A DNA stretch of 64,000 bases from Jaapia argillacea MUCL 33604 (GCA_000697665.1 KL197710.1:1711036-1775035), one strand, 5' to 3'. Positions 21,140-34,160 are shown, counted from the stretch's first letter. Numbers and translations are program-made. Notes: generated by a model from the letters alone, not told the origin.

Positions 21140-23644
21140 TCACCAGTCAATCCACTCCCCATACATATTAGGCCGCTCACCACGGATATATGCTTCGAAC
21201 GTTCTCTTCAGAACAGTGGCCCAATCTAGATCCCGCTTGTCATCAGCAACCATTTCCTCTTGCTCCATCTGAATCTCAGCCGCAGCCCGGGCGATGCGTT
21301 CCGTGGCTGCGAAACGGACTCCAAGATCAGGCCAGTTGCGAGCAGGGTCAAAGGGTTTCCACCTAATAATGGTCAATATCTGGACATAGCAGCTCCGAGG
21401 AAATGAACTATCTCACCAGAAGTTATGGAAATGATAGGAATATGCTCCTTTGAAGAACCCATCGAAGCCTAAAGCACTTGGCGAAGCGCTATTTTGCAGA
21501 GGAGTGTCGAAGAAATCTACGAATCTATGATCGCCAAGATGAGAGAAGTCAACGTGTGATGAAGCAATGACACGCACTCCGTGAAGTATGGTTGCGGTGG
21601 TCGATCCCGCTGGAACCACTCGGTATTCAGCCATGCAGAATCGAAGAGAGCATCAGGAAGACGAAGCAGCAGGTCTTCGAGGAAGGCGTCCTTTGTATAC
21701 TGCGATACCGTCATAGGATGGAAATCCAACCCGTTCTTCAAGGCTGTCCTGAAGAGGAAGGTTCCAAGCGCCGAGTTCTTGTTCAACTTCAGAACCGCAG
21801 TGTTGTATTTCTCCAGGCGCGACCACCTGTACGCAAACGCACCCCGCCAGCCCCACAGCTCTTCCCAATCGCGCAAGAAAATAGTGTCGGCATCCAAGTA
21901 TATGCCCCCAAATCGATGGCAAAGCACGAAACGCGCCATGTCAGAGAGAATGACCGACATCCGGTCGTAGGTGTCGACAGATTTCGAACCTAACCTGTGG
22001 AGAGGATCGTCATCTTCAGACGTAGGCATGCTTGTTGGAGAGGCCTTAGCCGCTCCAGTTCCTTCCGCAAACTCGTGTTGAGTGCTTGTCGTAGCTGCAG
22101 TGACCGGTACACCAGCTGGATGCTGTTGCTTGTCGGCAGGGACGTTAACAATGACTCCTCCGGAATTGAACAGGGTATCGCTCAATGCCCTCCATTCCTC
22201 CTTCAGCTCTGGGACGCCGTCCAGTTGTTCCGTGGTATTCCACAACTTGAAGTAGATAACGTCCTTGAAACGTGGGTGAAGAAATGGTGCGGCCCATGGA
22301 TTCGCTTTGAGGGAGTCAAACATGTCCCGTTGAGCATTGGGATTGGGAACGGAAGCGGCTGGACCGGGGTTGATCCATAGCCAGAATTGAGGGCGGCAGA
22401 CATTGGTCGCATGCTCGTCGGGTGATGTATGAAGTCCGACATTCTGGGTGAAAAGGAATGAAAGGAGAGCGAGATAAGGCTTGTCCGTGAATGCCCCTGC
22501 CCAAAACATGTGGAACAACCGAGGGTGGTTCTCATCACATGGCGAGGACAAGGCAGATGCGGGCTCGTACTGTAGCGGGGACGATAGCTTCAACGGAGGC
22601 TCCCAGTCTACTCCTCGCTTCTTGGTCAATTCCGCGCTAGCCTCGACTCCTGAGCGGGATATGATGCCACGAGCTGCTGCATCTTTGGCGGCATGTGGTC
22701 GCTCGGTAACGTTTAAGCTCCAGTCGACGTCCCCTTGCTCGGCGTAGATGTACTTCCAGTCGTCCATCCTTCCCCGCCTCAGTCGAGCTTGATTATCGAG
22801 ACCTCCGCCAAGGCGGAGAACCTCGAGGCAGTCGCGAACGTACTGGAGGACGAGGTCAGACGGAAATGCATGGTAGGAGATTTGACACATACCTTTTTGT
22901 TCGTGAAATCACAGTGTTCCATTATTACATCCAAGTCAGCAACACTTCCAGGAACCGGACGTGGGGGGTAAGCGACCCTGGGTGGTTGGCTCTGAATATC
23001 GAGGTACACGCGTTTAGGGCCAATGCCTTGAGAGTTGGTGACGAAGGGAGGTCGAAATCGCGATGGCAATGAAACCGGTTTCTTAGGAGGGAGGGCTGGG
23101 TTGATGGCTGGGGAAGTGAAACCGATTTGCTCGGGGACTGTTATGTTTTTAGTGCCAGTCAATGCCAATGAAAGTATAAGCACCCACTTTTCCGACTGCT
23201 TGGATAATGGCCACTCGCAATCTCCCACTCCCATATCCGCTGTAGGTCGTCACGACGATATACGAGGGTCGAAGGTGGGCCTTGCCAGGGAGGAGCTGGC
23301 CATTGCTTTTCCTTCGACCCCCACCGCTTGGCAAGAGCAAACGTAGCATAGAAAATTACAAGGATGATAATAAAGAGCAATAGGGTTCCTCGTTTGCGCC
23401 CCGAACGCGACACGACGAAGTGCTGGAGGCGAACAGGGTTTGGCAACAGCAAACGAAGCCGCCGAGTGTGAATTCCTGGGATTGCCAATGACACAGGGAT
23501 GAACCAAGAGGCAGCACCCTTGGAATGGAGTCGCATTTTCTCCTGGACCGCCGAGGAGTATGTTGGTAGTCCGTTGGTCATTCGAGGCTTGTCGCGAAAG
23601 CCATTGGTGCGAGGCGGAGACGGGAAAAAAGAGGACGTCGACAT
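21140..23644 (-). CDS. DXD-motif glycosyltransferase (Gly_transf_sug/GT32-like), type II membrane protein
   Basis: Short cytosolic tail, one membrane span (TLLLFIIILVIFYATFALA) and a large luminal domain, the build of a Golgi/ER glycosyltransferase. The DXD catalytic motif is in RFGGIYLDADTIFLRDW, preceded by DMARFVLCH as in Och1/GT32 proteins, and followed by ALGTFLFRTALKNG. Fungal-specific inserts separate the parts (e.g. TSTQHEFAEGTGAAKASP). The C-terminus continues through WWKPFDPARNWPDLG to YGEWIDW. I start at MSTSSFFPSPPRTNG (23644); an upstream in-frame ATG at 23872 has no supporting homology. Donor and acceptor sugars are unknown. Confidence 0.85.
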
Positions 23645-23981
23645 GCCCGTAGAGAACAAATCTCGCGTCGAAGGGAGACCTATTGGGCGGAGAGTATTCG
23701 ACACGTCGATACCCCCGTCAGCCGTCTGATATGTAAATGGTAAAAACTGAAATCTCTCGTTGGAATGGTTCCAAGTTTGTATTCGTGGGAAAGCAGCATA
23801 GCCCCGACAAACATCGGGAAGCAAACTGTTACTGTCCCTCCGAATCGCCTCCCAGTATAATCTCGACCACACTGCTGATGAACGGTCAATCTATTGTTAC
23901 TGTTGTACATCAAAACACACTAGTTGAAACCATTACAATGGAGCAGCTACGCAGACCTGTACACTTCTTCTTCTCCCATTC
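23645..23981. other. Intergenic: glycosyltransferase 5' region and PYK1 3' region
   Basis: 337 bp between tandem minus-strand genes. I see no gene. Confidence 0.45.
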
Positions 23982-26256
23982 TCACACTCCTCCTAAGGGC
24001 TGCATCTCCAAGTCGGCGGGGTCCGTGGGCACGGACAAGATACGCAGTGTGTTGGTATGACCCAATCCGCCCTTCCATCCTTGGACAGCAACTATTGTGG
24101 TGCCGGTCTTGATGAGGTTCAATGCAAGCGCGTTCTTGAGACCGAAGCGAATTCGATTGTCCACCTGAAAATTTGACTAAGTAAGTGCATCGGTGATAAC
24201 TTTGTCGTACTCACATCAGTCTGCCATTGGTGGCTGGGAACTCCTCTGGGCTCGGGATACCAGAAGGGATACACGCCTCTGTGTAAGTGCACTTGACGCG
24301 CGGTCACCTGATTTCTTGTGACTGAGAGGCAAAGCGTTCAATTCGCCGACGTGAGAATTAGATCCAAGAAACACTCACCCATGATGATAGGGGCGGTGGG
24401 GCGGTACTTGGAAAGGAGGGCAGCGGTGTGACCGCTGGTGGACAGCACAAGGATTGCCCCCGCGTCTTGCTCGGACGCTGCAGTTACCGCAGCAATAGCC
24501 ACGGTCTCCACAGTCTCGGTGGGACGGGGTGTAGAATCCCTCAACTCGTCGTGGAGAGGAGGGTAGCAAATTGCGGATTCGGCTAACATACAAGTTTCCG
24601 CCATCATAAGCACTGCAAAGGGGAGTCAGTGTGGACTGCGATTTGTATCGGTGATGAGTGCTGACCAGCCTGAATAGGGTAGGCACCCTTGGCAGTCTCT
24701 CCAGAGAGCATGACGCAATCCGCGCCGTCAAGGACTGCGTTGGCAACATCGCTCACCTCCGCACGAGTGGGCCTAGGGTTGTACTGTGACCACCCAACAT
24801 CAACGGAGGATTTTTAACTCGACTGATGATTCTAAACTTACTGTCATGGACTGTACGAAAGATCGGTCAGCTTTCCCAACCAACATGCAAAGCTAAAACT
24901 TACCTCCAACATTTGCGTGGCCACGATAACAGGCTTCCCGGCCATGTTGCTCTTAGCGATCATCATCTTTTGGGCGAGGAAGACTTGACTGGCGGGAATT
25001 TCTATACCGAGATCTCCGCGGGCAACCATTACACCGTCTGCCACAGCCAAGATTTCGTCGAAGTTGGCAACTCCCTGCTCATTCTCAATCTTGACAATGA
25101 TCTTGATATTCGCACCGTCGGGGCCAAGAACTTCCCGGATATCGGTGACGTCCTGTGCTCGACGAATGAAAGAGGCAAAGATCATATCGACGCCATTCTT
25201 CACACCAAACAACAAGTCGTTCTTATCCTTGGTAGAGAGGGCAGGCAAATCAACCGCAGTCTTCGGAAGGTTGACGCCCTTGCGGGAGGAAAGAACTCCG
25301 TTGTTGACGGCGCGTACTCGGACGTTCGTTCCGTCGATGGATAGGACAAGAAGGGTCAGGATACCTAAAAATCCTGGTCAAATTGATACTGTGGACACAG
25401 AGGATGGAACGGACCGTCATCGACGTAGATCAGCTTGCCAGGTGCGGTGACCTTGGTCAGATTTTGCTAATTACAAAAGGCCACTTAGATAACCTTCTTG
25501 GAATCAACAACTGCACGCACATAATCCATGAACAAGATCTTGTCATCGCAGATCTCGCTATATTTCGTGTCCGTGGAAATGGTGAACTCGTGTCCTGCTG
25601 TGATTTTGATCTAGACGCTATTCAATCAACGTCGTCAGGCGACAAGGGTAAACGCACATCTATGCCATCTCTCATCAAACCAGTTCGGATCTCAGGCCCT
25701 TTCTGCGAATCGAGCGTATTAGCTTGGACGAATCACCTGAACTAGGCGACCACAAACCGTGTCCAAAGCGATGGCCACAGGTCGTTGCGCCGGATCGGCT
25801 TGATTCAATATTTTAGTTCAGCGCGCACTGTGTGTAAAGAAGCAAAGCCTCACCTGCAATCATCTTCCTGGTATTGTCGATTACACTTTGGTGATACTCA
25901 TAACTTCCATGGGAGAAGTTCATGCGGACTGTAGATGTGTCAAATCCGTTCCGATCACACTGCTGATGATGGACTCACCAATGTTCACACCAGCTTTCGC
26001 CAAGGCAGCGATCTTTTCGACGCTGTTTGTATTGGGTCCTGGTGAATGTCAGGATTTCGTTATCTACTGCGGTGATCATTCTCGTACCGATGGTGGCGAT
26101 GATACCAGTCTATACATTGTTGAACGAATATACCACTCGATATGAATGGGCACACACCTTGCGCAAGTACTTCGTCTCATCATTTGGAAGGGGAGCACCG
26201 GTGGTGTTCAGGCCAGCCAGCCATTCAACTCTGGAAGTAATTCCAGTTGGAGGCAT
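23982..26256 (-). CDS. PYK1: Pyruvate kinase
   Basis: Last step of glycolysis, phosphoenolpyruvate plus ADP to pyruvate plus ATP; cytosolic homotetramer. Starts [20 protein letters not shown]. Motifs: [127 protein letters not shown] with the catalytic lysine/threonine region, and a C-terminal domain ending with [11 protein letters not shown] and [13 protein letters not shown]. The gene is cut by many short introns and holds a 9-nt exon (24842-24850). All canonical residues are present. Confidence 0.96.
24842..24850 (-). other. 9-nt micro-exon of PYK1 (Ser-Met-Thr)
   Basis: Minus-strand order: intron 24851-24903 ending TACAG, exon TCCATGACA, intron 24784-24841 beginning GTAAGT. It restores the pyruvate kinase signature [16 protein letters not shown]. 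Direct joining of the neighbouring exons would keep frame but lose Ser-Met-Thr from the active-site region. Confidence 0.88.
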
Positions 26257-26841
26257 CTTGGATGGATGTTGGTGGAACGGAGAGGTTGACGGCGATAGTC
26301 CTACAACGACAAAGGTTGAAAGGAACGTGCTGTGTGGAAAGAGGCTTGACTCACTTTAAAAGCAACGACCAAGCTTATCGATTGGGTGTGAAAACGTTAG
26401 GCCGATCGTAGATGGAGGGAACCAATTACTGTACGCACATTCGGGTTCTCGTCGTTGTAAACGCTTGGGGACAGCCCATGCCCTTAGCAATAGTTCGGAC
26501 TTATATAGAACGCGCCTTCGGACCGCACGACACAACTCTCAAGATTGATCCGCGCTGTCGTTCTGGATGATCAACCAAGGCAGCCGATGAGAGACTGGGC
26601 TGCTTCACCATATGCTGTCCCCTCACGAGATGATGTATCGCACAGGCATCGCAAATAATTTATACAGAAAGGACTAGTACTGTGATACCAGTCGTCAAGG
26701 ATGTACAAATATCAAACTCCAGAACTCCCAAAGAAGGCTACAACAAGAAAGACCGGCGGTCACTGCGGGAGGGTGGAAGCAAGAACAACCAACGAAAGCG
26801 ATAGAGGATAATAGGATGGACATACGGGCACACAGGGTAGC
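26257..26841. other. Intergenic: PYK1 promoter and CSL 3' region
   Basis: 585 bp; the PYK1 promoter should lie here. I recognise no specific element and no extra gene. Confidence 0.45.
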
Positions 26842-29299
26842 TTACAAGACTCTCAAGGTCCATCCATGCATTCCACCCTCTGCAGCGGCAGCAGCTTGGG
26901 CAGCAGCCAACCAACCATTATCCAGGCCATTCGTAGGAGCACTAGGAGCCCCCGAAGTGAGATTCCCAATGTCCATTGAGTGAAACATATTCTCAACAGT
27001 AACTGTTCTGCCAGAATGATATCCCACACCATCATAGGCTCGGATGAACAGTAAAGGAAGGCTTCGTCCAGCGATGGAAGCCGGACTCGGAGCACCACCG
27101 TTCGTGCCACGCTCATGCTGTGAACTCGATGACCCAGGTGTGGAAGGGTCTCGACGGGGAGAAGGCTTCGACTCATCGCCATTTGCCGCAGATGCATCCT
27201 CCTCCAACGCCTTAATGATATCAGGCAGTGGCGGCATCTCGACGACCACGATGGTGTGTAATGGACCAGAAGGTATGAATCGTGGTGGACCTGGCATCTG
27301 TGACATCTGACCTGATGCGCCAGTATCTCCAGAGGAACCCGAAGTGTCAGGTCCTGTCAAGCTGTGAACGAATGGCGAGATATTCGTCAAGGGACCCGGA
27401 GGTGTAGCTTGGTACACTCGCTGACGTAATGGACCGAGGTTCCCCAGATAAACTTCCAGTGGCGTCTGTGTTCGCGTCTTGGGATCTTCGTAGAAGAAGT
27501 TGGAGACTGTCAGGTCGAGCGTATTGTTCGGCGGGCGATAGCTTGGAGCGGTGAACAGCGTCGGAAAGGGAGTGATCGGCATTTCCGGAATGTTGTTACT
27601 TTGCCCGAATGCATCGAAGAACGTATATTGAAACTTGGCTACGCAAACGGTCAACAAGGGTGTCTTGCACAAAGGGAAGAGACATACAGATGCCCACAAT
27701 GGTCCAACACAAGTAATCGTCAACCTCGTCCGAAATGACCCGCACCCCCTCCTTCATCTCGTCACGAATACGCGGAGATTGGAATATCAGCGCATGCGTA
27801 CCTGCCTGCTGGGACATGCCAGGGGCTGGAGGGGCGATGACACCTGGTGTACCTGGCATGGGTCCTGCAGCAGACAAATAATGTCGCGAACCATCAGGAT
27901 TGACCCTTTGAAGTGCGATCTTCTGCATTTGACTAACAGGACCGCCATCATCCGAAATGATCCTGCCCTTGTCAACTTTGCGAATGATGAGAGGCGCGGT
28001 AGAAATACCCGAATGAGTGTCAGATAGAACGATCTCCGAACCGTAAGTTACGGGTTGCGGACCACCTAGTGTGCGACCAGAGGCGTGAGCACAAAAACAC
28101 GATCGGTTCCAGGGTCACGTGGGCACATACCGAGAGGCGGCGCGTCGGGTGGACGACGAACGACGTTCACATTAAAGGCGGACCATGATACATTGCTGGC
28201 GCACAACTGAGCATGATCAATGGTCATATATTTCGTCCGTACAGTTTGTGAATTGATGCGATTGAATAAAGATACGGGACCACCGGCAAGAATGCACGAC
28301 GAAATGTTACGCGTCTTGGCCGTCTTCTTCGATGGTTTCGAAATGATGGTAACAGGGGCAGAGTCGAAAGTCGCCCAAACTCGACCACTTCGATGGTCGG
28401 CACCTTCAGGATTGAGACTCGGGGGAGGGGGTTCGGCAATGTCTAATGAAAGTTGGAAACTCTTGGCTTTGGCTGTTCCAGTGACATGCAAAAACTTGAA
28501 GCTGGCTGTCATACTATTGTCCAGAGTGCCCTTTTGTTCGAAGGAGCGAGACCCATCTTCGGACACAACGGCCATCGACAGCTGTTGCTGTCGCATATGC
28601 CAAACGGGTCCTTCGATGTGAACGACTGGGGGAGGGCAAAGAAAACGCTTTTCGCTGCCATATGATTTTTGCGCGACCGCTGCATGGAGACATATCACAG
28701 TGGTCATGGGGATGACTCGAGCCGAGTCTGCGGAGACATGGTCGCGGACGACGCGTCTGATTTTGCTGTGGGGATCCTCAGACTCCCCTTCATCAAGCTT
28801 TCGCTTACCATTGGAGGGCTACCGTTACCGAAAATAATGAGACTCGACAATCTACAGAGTTAAGTGAGCTCACGTGAATCGTCGGCAGTGGTCCCGAGGG
28901 TGGCAAGTTACGTTGAGAGGGGTGCATGACGACAGCATTCGAGTTCCATGGGGGGAGTTGTGTACCCGGAGGAGGGGGCCCCGGGTCGGATGTGGTGAGG
29001 ATCGACTGGAGGGACGCGTTCGGATCAGATGCAGAGTGTGCTGTGTTTATCGGTGGAGTCATGGAAGGCGGTGGACCGGATGCTGGAGACTGGGACGACG
29101 GATGTGATGTTGACTGATAATTATTGGAGACCTGGGTCGTATTATGGTTGGAAATATTCGAGGAAGAAGAAGCAGAAGAGATAGCGTTTACAAGCAAGTT
29201 TAAGTTGGCCTGCGCTGGGGACGCAGAGCGGGAAGGTTGGTGGATATTTTGCGGGGGTTGCATTTGGGATCGTTGGTCTGCGGTTGCAGCAGAGGCCAT
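26842..29299 (-). CDS. CSL-family (CBF1/RBP-Jkappa, Su(H), LAG-1) transcription factor
   Basis: DNA-binding factor of the CSL family, known in animals as the Notch effector and in fungi (fission yeast Cbf11/Cbf12) as a Notch-independent regulator. Starts MASAATADQRSQMQPPQN with a long serine/proline/asparagine-rich disordered region. A basic NLS-like patch (NGKRKLDEGE) and the Rel-homology N-terminal domain follow, with the DNA-reading loop VAQKSYGSEKRFLCPPP. Next comes the beta-trefoil (GGPVSQMQKIALQRVN; VDDYLCWTIVGIAKFQYTFF) and the Ig-like C-terminal domain (PLEVYLGNLGP; LLFIRAYDGVGYHSGR). A large serine/glycine-rich loop (about 27040-27330) interrupts the C-terminal domain. Probably a nuclear regulator of adhesion, cell cycle or lipid genes by analogy only. 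Confidence 0.9.
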
Positions 29300-29852
29300 G
29301 TTAATGTGAGCTGGATTTGCAGAAGGGAAGGGATGGACAGTCCTCATTATTCCCACCAAGTCTGCCTGGGAGTGTGGGTGTGGGAAGTGTGAGAAAGAAA
29401 AGGGCGACACGTGCTTGTTCGTGGGTGAAAGCCTTTATAAGAATCCCACAGACCAATCGGCTCCGTCCCGGATTACGGCACCTTACCGGAACTCTCGGCC
29501 AGCACCCTCGGTGTCATTCGGCAGAGCTCCGGGTGGCTGATTCCCTTGGCCACCAGTTGCGCATTATCGACATTATCAACATAGTATCCTACTTGGTTGT
29601 TCAGACAATCTGCCATCGCTACAACACAGAGACTTCGTTATCCCGTACTCGTAGTCGATACATGCGGCTGCAGAGCGGCGTAGTTGTCGGTGTTGAATTG
29701 GTCGTGGGTTAGAAAGGTTTGGGAAATTCCGTCACCCTTGTCGTATAATTGGAGGCCTCTCAGCGTCTGGCCACCGAGAATTATGGACACAAACTCCTTG
29801 ATAGTAGCCTGGTATACACGACGATGGAAAGAAAAGCGGCCATATTCAAGCT

Positions 29853-30630
29853 TCAAGCCCATAGCATACGAAGACCTTGACTAAGTGACCAAGTCCATCC
29901 ATCTTCAGCTGGTTTCTCGTCGACGGGTGAGAACAGTTCGCCCAAGTTCCCCACGCGAGTTTCCTTCGACTCTTTCGGCAAAGTATGCGATCGACGGAGT
30001 GCACACAACACGTTGTATAGTGCATCGTCATCCACAGGATCGTCATCCGTGTAAGGGGATAGCAAGCTAAGGTCGGGGAAGTAGGATTCCGGCCGAGCAT
30101 CAGTGATATGGAAGGGATTGTCTGAATGTAACGTCAGGTTAAGCGGGGGAAATGAGACTGGGAATTGACTAACGGATAGATAATACACCGAATTTATCCT
30201 CCCCTTCAATGGTCTTTCGTGCTTCCTCCTCAAGCTCCTGGGGTGTGAGAGGCTCTGACTGAGGAGTCGCAGGTAAGGATGGTTCACCCTCCGACACTGG
30301 AGGTGAGAACATTGGGTGAACGTCTTCCCTCTGAGCCTGAAACCCGCCTCCCTCTTCACTGTACCTCAACCAACTCCACTCTTGTTCCTCTTCTACGATG
30401 CCAATATGCGAAGGGAAGAAACCCCCCAGGTTGAACGGGTCCTCTACGCGAGGAGTAGCTGCAGGCGAGTGAATGGGACTATGCGCTGCAGTCAGAGAAC
30501 GGTGGTCTTGGATCCCGAGGGTTCGTCGACCTGCATGTGGTGGTGTGCGCGTGCCATGAATATGGGTATGGAGTTCGAGTCTCTGGTGTGCAACGAACTG
30601 AGGCGCAGATTTGGAACGAGGAATCGACAT
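29853..30630 (-). CDS. Unrecognised protein, about 240 residues
   Basis: Exons 30174-30630 and 29853-30121 join in phase through a 52-nt GT-AG intron. The product starts MSIPRSKSAPQFVAHQRLEL, has a histidine/proline-rich disordered part, an aromatic acidic block (EEEQEWSWLRYSEEGGGF), a proline/glutamate block and then the denser ITDARPESYFPDLSLLSPYT, DDDALYNVLCALRRSHTLP. I do not recognise the family. The 3' end is uncertain: another frame just downstream (29638-29860) encodes a plausible continuation (LEYGRFSFHRRVYQATIKEF), but I find no intron of normal length linking it. Function unknown. Confidence 0.5.
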
Positions 30631-31297
30631 TACGGCAGGATGCAGGAGTGAGGATAAGGAGGGGGGGATTATATCGCAGGCTGCGATCCAAATGACGTTC
30701 TGCTCGAGACGGAAGCTTTCATTTTGTCCTAGCCAAAGTCGCGATCTTTGCCCCAACCAGACCGTTCTGCAACTTCTGTTTCCCCAGTCTTTGGGGAATT
30801 CAAGCTCAGCGGCATCCGGAGCAAGTCGGCTCAGTCGCGGATGTCTTCGGGAAGTACTGAGATGAGAGGTCCAGAGACGTCCAGAGACAAGCCTAATGTT
30901 CCCTAAGGTATGCATGCCACAAGGTGCCAAGGTCCATATCCTGGCTAAAAGTACTACAACCACAAGGCGTACAATGGACTAAGAAGAAGCGGCCATGCCT
31001 CGAAACATTAGACATGGTCGGACGAAAATGGATGATGCAAGTAGGGGAATGGGACGGTGGAGAAATTGAGACAATGTCGACGCCAAAATGGCATTACAAT
31101 ATGCGCTAATCTATAAGTCCATGGTCAAGAAGTTCAGAGGAAAGTCCCAGGCATCTCTGCCAAAAGTCATCGAGTAGTTCGTGATCACCTGCCCAAGGCG
31201 AATGGCAGAACGCGCAGATTAAATAGTGATGGTGGTAGTACATGACACCCGAATGGAGGTGCTCGTTTTGTCGTAACATGACCGAATATCCCATGAT
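30631..31297. other. Intergenic: 5' of unrecognised gene / 3' of TMEM198-like gene
   Basis: About 670 bp. In-frame upstream codons precede the unrecognised gene but lack coding character. I see no other gene. Confidence 0.4.
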
Positions 31298-34160
31298 TTA
31301 GTTGGGGGCGTCGTAGTAGACGGTCGACCTTCGTACTTGTTCCTGACCCGGTGATGTGGGGCCGGCAGGGTTTCGAGGTTTGGTAGCCGATTCAGGGAAA
31401 GGAACTCCGCCCAATGCAGGGGGCCTTGATACCCGTCGCTGAGAATTTGGCCTGGGTTGACCACGAGTGCTCGTCTCCGGTGACTGCTGCTGTCTCTGCC
31501 AATCCTCGACCCGCATCAACGACATTCGCTTCGATGACGACGCAGGGGCAGCAAGTTTATCGGCACTTTGACTCCTGCTTTGGGTGGGTTTGCGAGAAGG
31601 TTCTGTGCGGTGTTTATCATCTGATCGCCCCCGCTTCTCCTGCTTCTCCGAAAACTCTCTAGCTTTCTCAGCTTGCCTCTTCATAACGGCCTGCTTCTCC
31701 AAAGCCTTGGCTCTCTCCCATCGTGCTTTTGCAGCTTCGAGCTCAGCCTCTTCCCTCGTAGCCTGAGTCAACGGTGCCTGAAGATCTCGAAGTTTCTCTC
31801 GATGCCTCTCAGCTAACTCCTCGAAAGTGATCGTGCGAGGTTCAACAGGTTTCGCTGGTGCTGGTGGCGACTGAGACTTGCGAGGAGGCAGGACGGTCAC
31901 TGCTGATGCGGTGACAGCTGGAGGAAGCACCGTAACTTGCGAAGAGCTCGGCTTCTTCTGATGAACACGCGGAGGCAAGGTGGGGGCATCGACAGAGAAG
32001 TAATCTTTGTTATGAACGGATACGGACGCTCCTGCAGGAATGGGGGATAGACGACTTCCCGAGCTTCCCGACGAGACACGGTCATGCGGGTTCTGTTCAT
32101 AAGTGCTTTCGACTTGATGACGACGAGCCAACGCTTCGGTTACAGCAGCTGGAACAGCCATTCTGGGCGTCGGGGCAATCGGTGTCGTAGCAATCGGAGG
32201 AGAAACACCAGATGGAGGTTGCAGCAGCTTGCGATCCTGGACATATGAATCCCAATCGGGGTCGCGAAGGGGTACACTGGTAGGTCGGCCGATCAAATCG
32301 CTAAGATGAGCATTAGAAGCTTGGAAAACGCTCGACATCTCCAAAGACTGGACTCGACCACGGGGGTCAGGTTGTCGAGGCGGGCGGAGATGGGAGGCGT
32401 CTGAAGTGGTCAGTTCACGGCTTGCAGAGAATGAAGGATGGCGAGAGCCAGATGACGAGGAAGGAGTTGGCGTGGGCCCTTTCAACCAGTCGATAGACCG
32501 TCGGATGGTTTGTATTTCTGCCAACAGATCCTCCTTGCGTTTCAGCTCCTCAGCATCAGGTCCGTTATGCACCTTGGCTTCGTCGGCGATGAAATCTCGG
32601 GGGACATCAGCCTCAATGTCACTCCCAAGATCGAGGGCGGGCAAAACACTTGGATGTTGTTTCGCAGCCGCTCGTTGCAGTTCCTCATCAGGGGGAGGTC
32701 CCGCGAACAGATCGGAAACTCCTGATTGATAACGTGGGCGCGGGTTCGGATTACCAAGAGTGAAGCTGGAACGGAGGTCGGAGGTGGGCGTGGTGGGCGT
32801 GTCGTTATCCTTCATCAAAGGAGAGTTGGAGAAGCCACTATCATGCCTACCATGCCTACCAAGCGTAGGATGCTGCTTCTCCCACTCTGATTGCTCCTTA
32901 TCCACGGCTGCGAATCTTTCAGCCGCACGAGCCTCTTCCTCCTCGTCGCGTCGCCGCTGCTCTTGGCGGATCTCTTCCAATTTGCGCTGCAGTATCTTGA
33001 TCATGCGTAATTGAACCGCCATCCCCATCAGAGCAACAGCTGCCATCAGACCAATCTCAATCTGCATCGTCTGGCTGACGGGGAATGCAATGTGATTGGT
33101 TGTGAACTTCGGGAAGAGCGATTCAAATCCGAGGTTCCAGACATAGAACTATACCAGGAGGTCATATTAGTTTGGAGTCAACAAACCAGGTATAGAATAC
33201 CCACCTCCTTGAGTCCAGCGGTTGTGTAGCAGTCGACACCCAACATGAAAGCCGTGGCGCCAACAAACGATGTGGCCACGAGAAGGATATGGTAATGGAT
33301 CTTGGGGATGGTACACAGGACAAATCCTATGACAGTGCATACTGTTTCCTCATCAGTAACAGCACGCTCAGGCCGGATGCAAAGGCAGTGAGTTACTCAC
33401 CAATATACATGATCCACCTAAAACCGATGGGTCCAATCAACCCCCCATTTCTGAAACACTGAATGAAAAGCCCAAGTGCAAATCCTCCCCAAGCTCCCAG
33501 GAAGTATTTGGTAGCTTTCCAGAAGAAGATGGTGATACCTCCTCCAGCTATCCCGGCTACAACAGCAGCTATCAGAAACATGCCACGAATCGTGGCTGTA
33601 GGTGGGTGGATGGCCTTCAAAATCCCAAACTGGAGAATGAGCACGAAGCAGACCAGTGCAAGGGTATAGAATCCTATGAGGAAGAACGATGTCCTAAAAC
33701 CACAAGAGTCGTCGTCTCAGAAAGCTTCAATATTATGCACCCCAAGACGGACGTACCATCTATTCCGATGACCCAGAATTGCAGTGGGAAGGCCAGTGAT
33801 AATAAGAAGCGCACCGAGGACACCAAAGGCGGGATCGATCTTTGTGGCAAGGCTAATGGGCGTTGGGGTGGCCGATGCTGATGCCGTCGCTGTCGCAGTT
33901 GGTGTAATGGTTACGTTGAAGATGGAAGGTACCACGGTCGTTACTGTAATGTTTTGTCCGCCAGATTGGGTGGTAAGGACTCTCGTCACCGAGCTCGTTA
34001 CAAGGCTGAGAGATGTAGTTGTTACATTTGAGACGGAGGTCGAGGACGGTGCGGACGAGGACGGCGTGGATGACTGAGCAGCTGCAAACGAAAGACAAGT
34101 GGCGAATACCAGGAATAAAATGAAACCCCGTCTTGTGGACGGGGGTGTCGTCGAGGACAT
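31298..34160 (-). CDS. TMEM198/DUF4203-like multispanning membrane protein with long cytosolic coiled tail
   Basis: Signal peptide (ILFLVFATCLSFAAAQ), a serine/threonine-rich luminal stalk of about 80 residues, then a run of seven or so membrane spans (FGVLGALLIITGLPTAILG; FLIGFYTLALVCFVLIL; MFLIAAVVAGIAGGGITIFF; WGGFALGLFIQC; HYHILLVATSFVGATAFML; GLMAAVALMGMAVQLRM). This is the TM7S3/TM198-type domain. A long tail follows with a charged coiled coil (LQRKLEEIRQEQRRRDEEEE), proline/serine-rich disordered sequence and a second coiled coil (EEAELEAAKARWERAKALEK). It ends RSTVYYDAPN. The membrane-domain introns 33656-ish to 33756-ish and downstream join in phase. Cargo or signalling role unknown. 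Confidence 0.8.
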
